From positions 1 to 64,000 of the forward strand of contig JAQXIX010000029.1 in NCBI GenBank assembly GCA_029008005.1: 64,000 bases of DNA. The letters run 5' to 3'. The position numbers and the translations under genes are program-made. Source of the stretch: Bacillota bacterium (GTDB taxonomy: Bacteria; Bacillota; Clostridia; Peptostreptococcales; Anaerovoracaceae). Below the pieces are notes generated by a model that had not been told where the DNA came from, did no database searches, and saw only the letters and a list, made by a program, of their open reading frames with translations. The stretch's first letter is position 1. Every line of letters begins with the position of its first letter. Positions 62,288-64,000 of this stretch are shown here, one piece after another.

Positions 62288-63949
62288 TTAACCTATAATC
62301 ATATCCTCAACGGTTCCGCCTCCCGGAATCATTGGATAAACACATTCATTTGTGGCTATATGACAATCAATCCATACAGGGCCGCTGTCCTTTAACGCCT
62401 GTGCAAAGGCTTCCTCAAATTCAGCAGGAGTAGTCGCTCTGTAGCCTTTGCCCCCGAACCCTTCGATTACCTTTACGAAATCTGTTTTTCTTTCGGGAAC
62501 AGTAGATGAATATCTCTTGCCGTAAAAAATCGTCTGCCACTGGTAAACCATTCCGAGAACGCTGTTGTTCATAATAATTGTTATAATAGGAAGGTTTTCG
62601 CTTACAGCAGTACAGGCTTCATTAAGGTTCATGTGGAATGACCCGTCGCCGGTGAAGTGGATGACTCTGCTGTCGGGAACTGCCATCTGTGCACCGATGG
62701 AAGCACCGTATCCAAAACCCATGGTACCGAGACCGCCGCTTGTAATAAACTGCTTGGTGTGCTCATGCTTCAGATACTGAGCTGCCCACATCTGATGCTG
62801 ACCGACATCCGTAACGTATATAGTCTCTTTATCAGTGTTGCGGCATACAGTATCAATGATTTCGCTTGGATGAAGTTCTGCATCAGAACTCTTGACATCA
62901 CCTGAGGTCTTCTTCCATCCTGTTGCGAGAGATAGCCATTCGCTGTGATTCTTTTCCTTTATATATGGCAAAAGCGCTTTAAGAAACTCACCGACATCTG
63001 CATTAACACCTAAATCAACGAGAACGTTCTTATTGATTTCGCTGGCATCGATATCTATCTGGACTTTCTTGGCTCTTCTTCCGAATTTTTCGGTGTTAAG
63101 AGCTACTCTGTCACTGAACCTTGTGCCGAGTGCGATAATAAGGTCGCTTCTGTCGAAAGCCTTGTTAGCTGCAATCGTTCCGTGCATTCCTGCCATTCCC
63201 AGATTCTTAGGATTATCATACCCGATGACTCCTGCAGACATGAGAGTATGTGCAGCAGGAATGTCTGCTTTCTCCATAAGCTCCAAAAGCTCAGAGCCTG
63301 CATTGGCTGATGCAACACCGCCTCCGCAGTAGATTACCGGTTTATCTGAAGCATTAATCATGTCGGCAACCTTCTTAACCTGCTCTTCCTTAAAGGAAGG
63401 CGGCGGAGTAAGAGTCATAGGAGATTTTTTCTTATAGGTAATCATTTCAGCAGTTACATCTTTAGTTATATCTACGAGAACAGGTCCCTTTCGTCCGCTG
63501 TTCGCAATACGAAAAGCGTTGTAAAGTGCATCCTCGAGATTGTTAATATCGTTAATGAAGAATGTATGCTTGGCAACAGGAATTACCACGTTGGAAATGC
63601 AGACTTCCTGGAATGCGTCACGTCCGATCATACTGTCGGGAACATTGGCTGTTATGGCAACAACGGGTATACTGTCCATAAATGCAGTCGCAATGCCTGT
63701 GACGAGATTTGTTGCTCCCGGACCGCTGGTAGCGAAACATACGCCGGTCTTACCGGTTGCTCTGGCGTAACCGTCAGCGGCATGAGCAGCACCCTGTTCG
63801 TGTGCAGTCATTACATGCTTGATTCTGTCACCGTATTCATAAAGTGCATCGTAGAGGTTCAACGCAGTGCCGCCGGGATATCCGAAGACAGTATCAACAC
63901 CATGCTGCAGAAGAACTTCCATTACAAGTTGTGAACCGTTTATTCTCAT
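62288..63949 (-). CDS. ilvB: Acetolactate synthase, catalytic subunit
   Basis: ThDP- and FAD-dependent enzyme that condenses pyruvate with pyruvate or 2-oxobutyrate; 553 residues. The ThDP-activating Glu lies in TAHEQGAAHAADGYARATG; the ThDP/Mg motif is GDGSFHMNLNEACTA. The start used is ATG 63949, with GGGAGGAAA just upstream; an ATG at 63970 has no ribosome site. First gene of the operon; its promoter and any leader (attenuator or T-box) lie beyond the right end of the window. Confidence 0.96.
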   Translation of the reverse strand: MRINGSQLVMEVLLQHGVDTVFGYPGGTALNLYDALYEYGDRIKHVMTAHEQGAAHAADGYARATGKTGVCFATSGPGATNLVTGIATAFMDSIPVVAITANVPDSMIGRDAFQEVCISNVVIPVAKHTFFINDINNLEDALYNAFRIANSGRKGPVLVDITKDVTAEMITYKKKSPMTLTPPPSFKEEQVKKVADMINASDKPVIYCGGGVASANAGSELLELMEKADIPAAHTLMSAGVIGYDNPKNLGMAGMHGTIAANKAFDRSDLIIALGTRFSDRVALNTEKFGRRAKKVQIDIDASEINKNVLVDLGVNADVGEFLKALLPYIKEKNHSEWLSLATGWKKTSGDVKSSDAELHPSEIIDTVCRNTDKETIYVTDVGQHQMWAAQYLKHEHTKQFITSGGLGTMGFGYGASIGAQMAVPDSRVIHFTGDGSFHMNLNEACTAVSENLPIITIIMNNSVLGMVYQWQTIFYGKRYSSTVPERKTDFVKVIEGFGGKGYRATTPAEFEEAFAQALKDSGPVWIDCHIATNECVYPMIPGGGTVEDMIIG

Positions 63950-64000
63950 TATTTCCTCCCAAATGGCCATAATAGACCAAATAATATTCTCTATGCCAAT

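Noticed and set aside
63950-64000. T-box or leader attenuator before ilvB
   Set aside because: Only 51 bases upstream of the start are in the window and they show no hairpin or T-box motif; any leader would be outside.

Overview
The window looks like a chromosomal segment from an anaerobic, Gram-positive-type (monoderm) member of the Clostridia/Eubacteriales. Evidence: an IspH-S1 fusion typical of Clostridia, membrane-anchored ribonuclease Y, a class B sortase, lipoprotein-type ABC binding proteins, a Tad pilus locus without secretin, strong AGGAGG ribosome sites and a Firmicutes-type SOS box. The gene content (peptide uptake with peptidases, indolepyruvate:ferredoxin oxidoreductase, amino-acid and dicarboxylate transporters) fits an amino-acid/peptide-fermenting lifestyle. 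The genus cannot be named from sequence alone. No tRNA, rRNA, CRISPR array, transposase or phage gene was seen.

Layout. 1-6.6 kb: SOS-controlled uvrB-uvrA, then nicotinate phosphoribosyltransferase. 6.6-10.5 kb: AraC regulator divergent from a saccharopine-dehydrogenase-like enzyme, then an NhaC-type antiporter. 10.4-16.4 kb (minus): eight-gene Tad/Flp pilus operon (tadA-tadB-tadC-flp-tadE-DUF5702-TadE-like-DUF6382), including a 43-residue pilin gene. 16.6-19.3 kb: amino-acid permease and a secreted fibronectin-type protein. 19.3-20.0 kb: a 718-bp gene-free region holding many TGCCATATA motifs and a GC-rich element with a long inverted repeat. 20.0-27.4 kb: putative fructoselysine (Amadori product) locus: FrlD kinase, two GntR regulators, FrlB deglycase and a PotABCD-type ABC transporter.

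27.6-33.6 kb: rarA, ispH-S1 fusion, and a NitT/TauT-type ABC transporter. 33.7-43.2 kb: C39-like protein (minus), then a tightly coupled oligopeptide operon (binding protein, two permeases, two ATPases, M20 peptidase, IclR regulator, second M20 dipeptidase). 43.2-47.2 kb: AMP-forming ligase divergent from a DASS transporter with a LysR regulator. 47.2-51.6 kb: nrdR, cmk, radC, minD and rny. 51.7-54.1 kb: cysteine desulfurase and thiI for tRNA thiolation. 54.1-58.2 kb: iorA-iorB-paaK-ACT, a 2-oxoacid (aryl pyruvate) oxidation module. 58.2-59.0 kb: class B sortase. 59.0-63.9 kb (minus): ilvB-ilvN-ilvC-ilvD, the shared valine/isoleucine pathway.

How it works together: peptides are imported and hydrolysed (Dpp-like operon), glycated lysine is probably imported and deglycated (Frl locus), aromatic or other 2-oxoacids are oxidised to CoA esters (IorAB, PaaK), and branched-chain amino acids are made de novo. 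The points most worth a second look are the structured/repeat region at 19.4-19.9 kb, the Cys/His-module TadE protein, the Gln5 minimal Flp pilin, the frl locus with a polyamine-type transporter, and the internal ribosome site in the IspH-S1 fusion.
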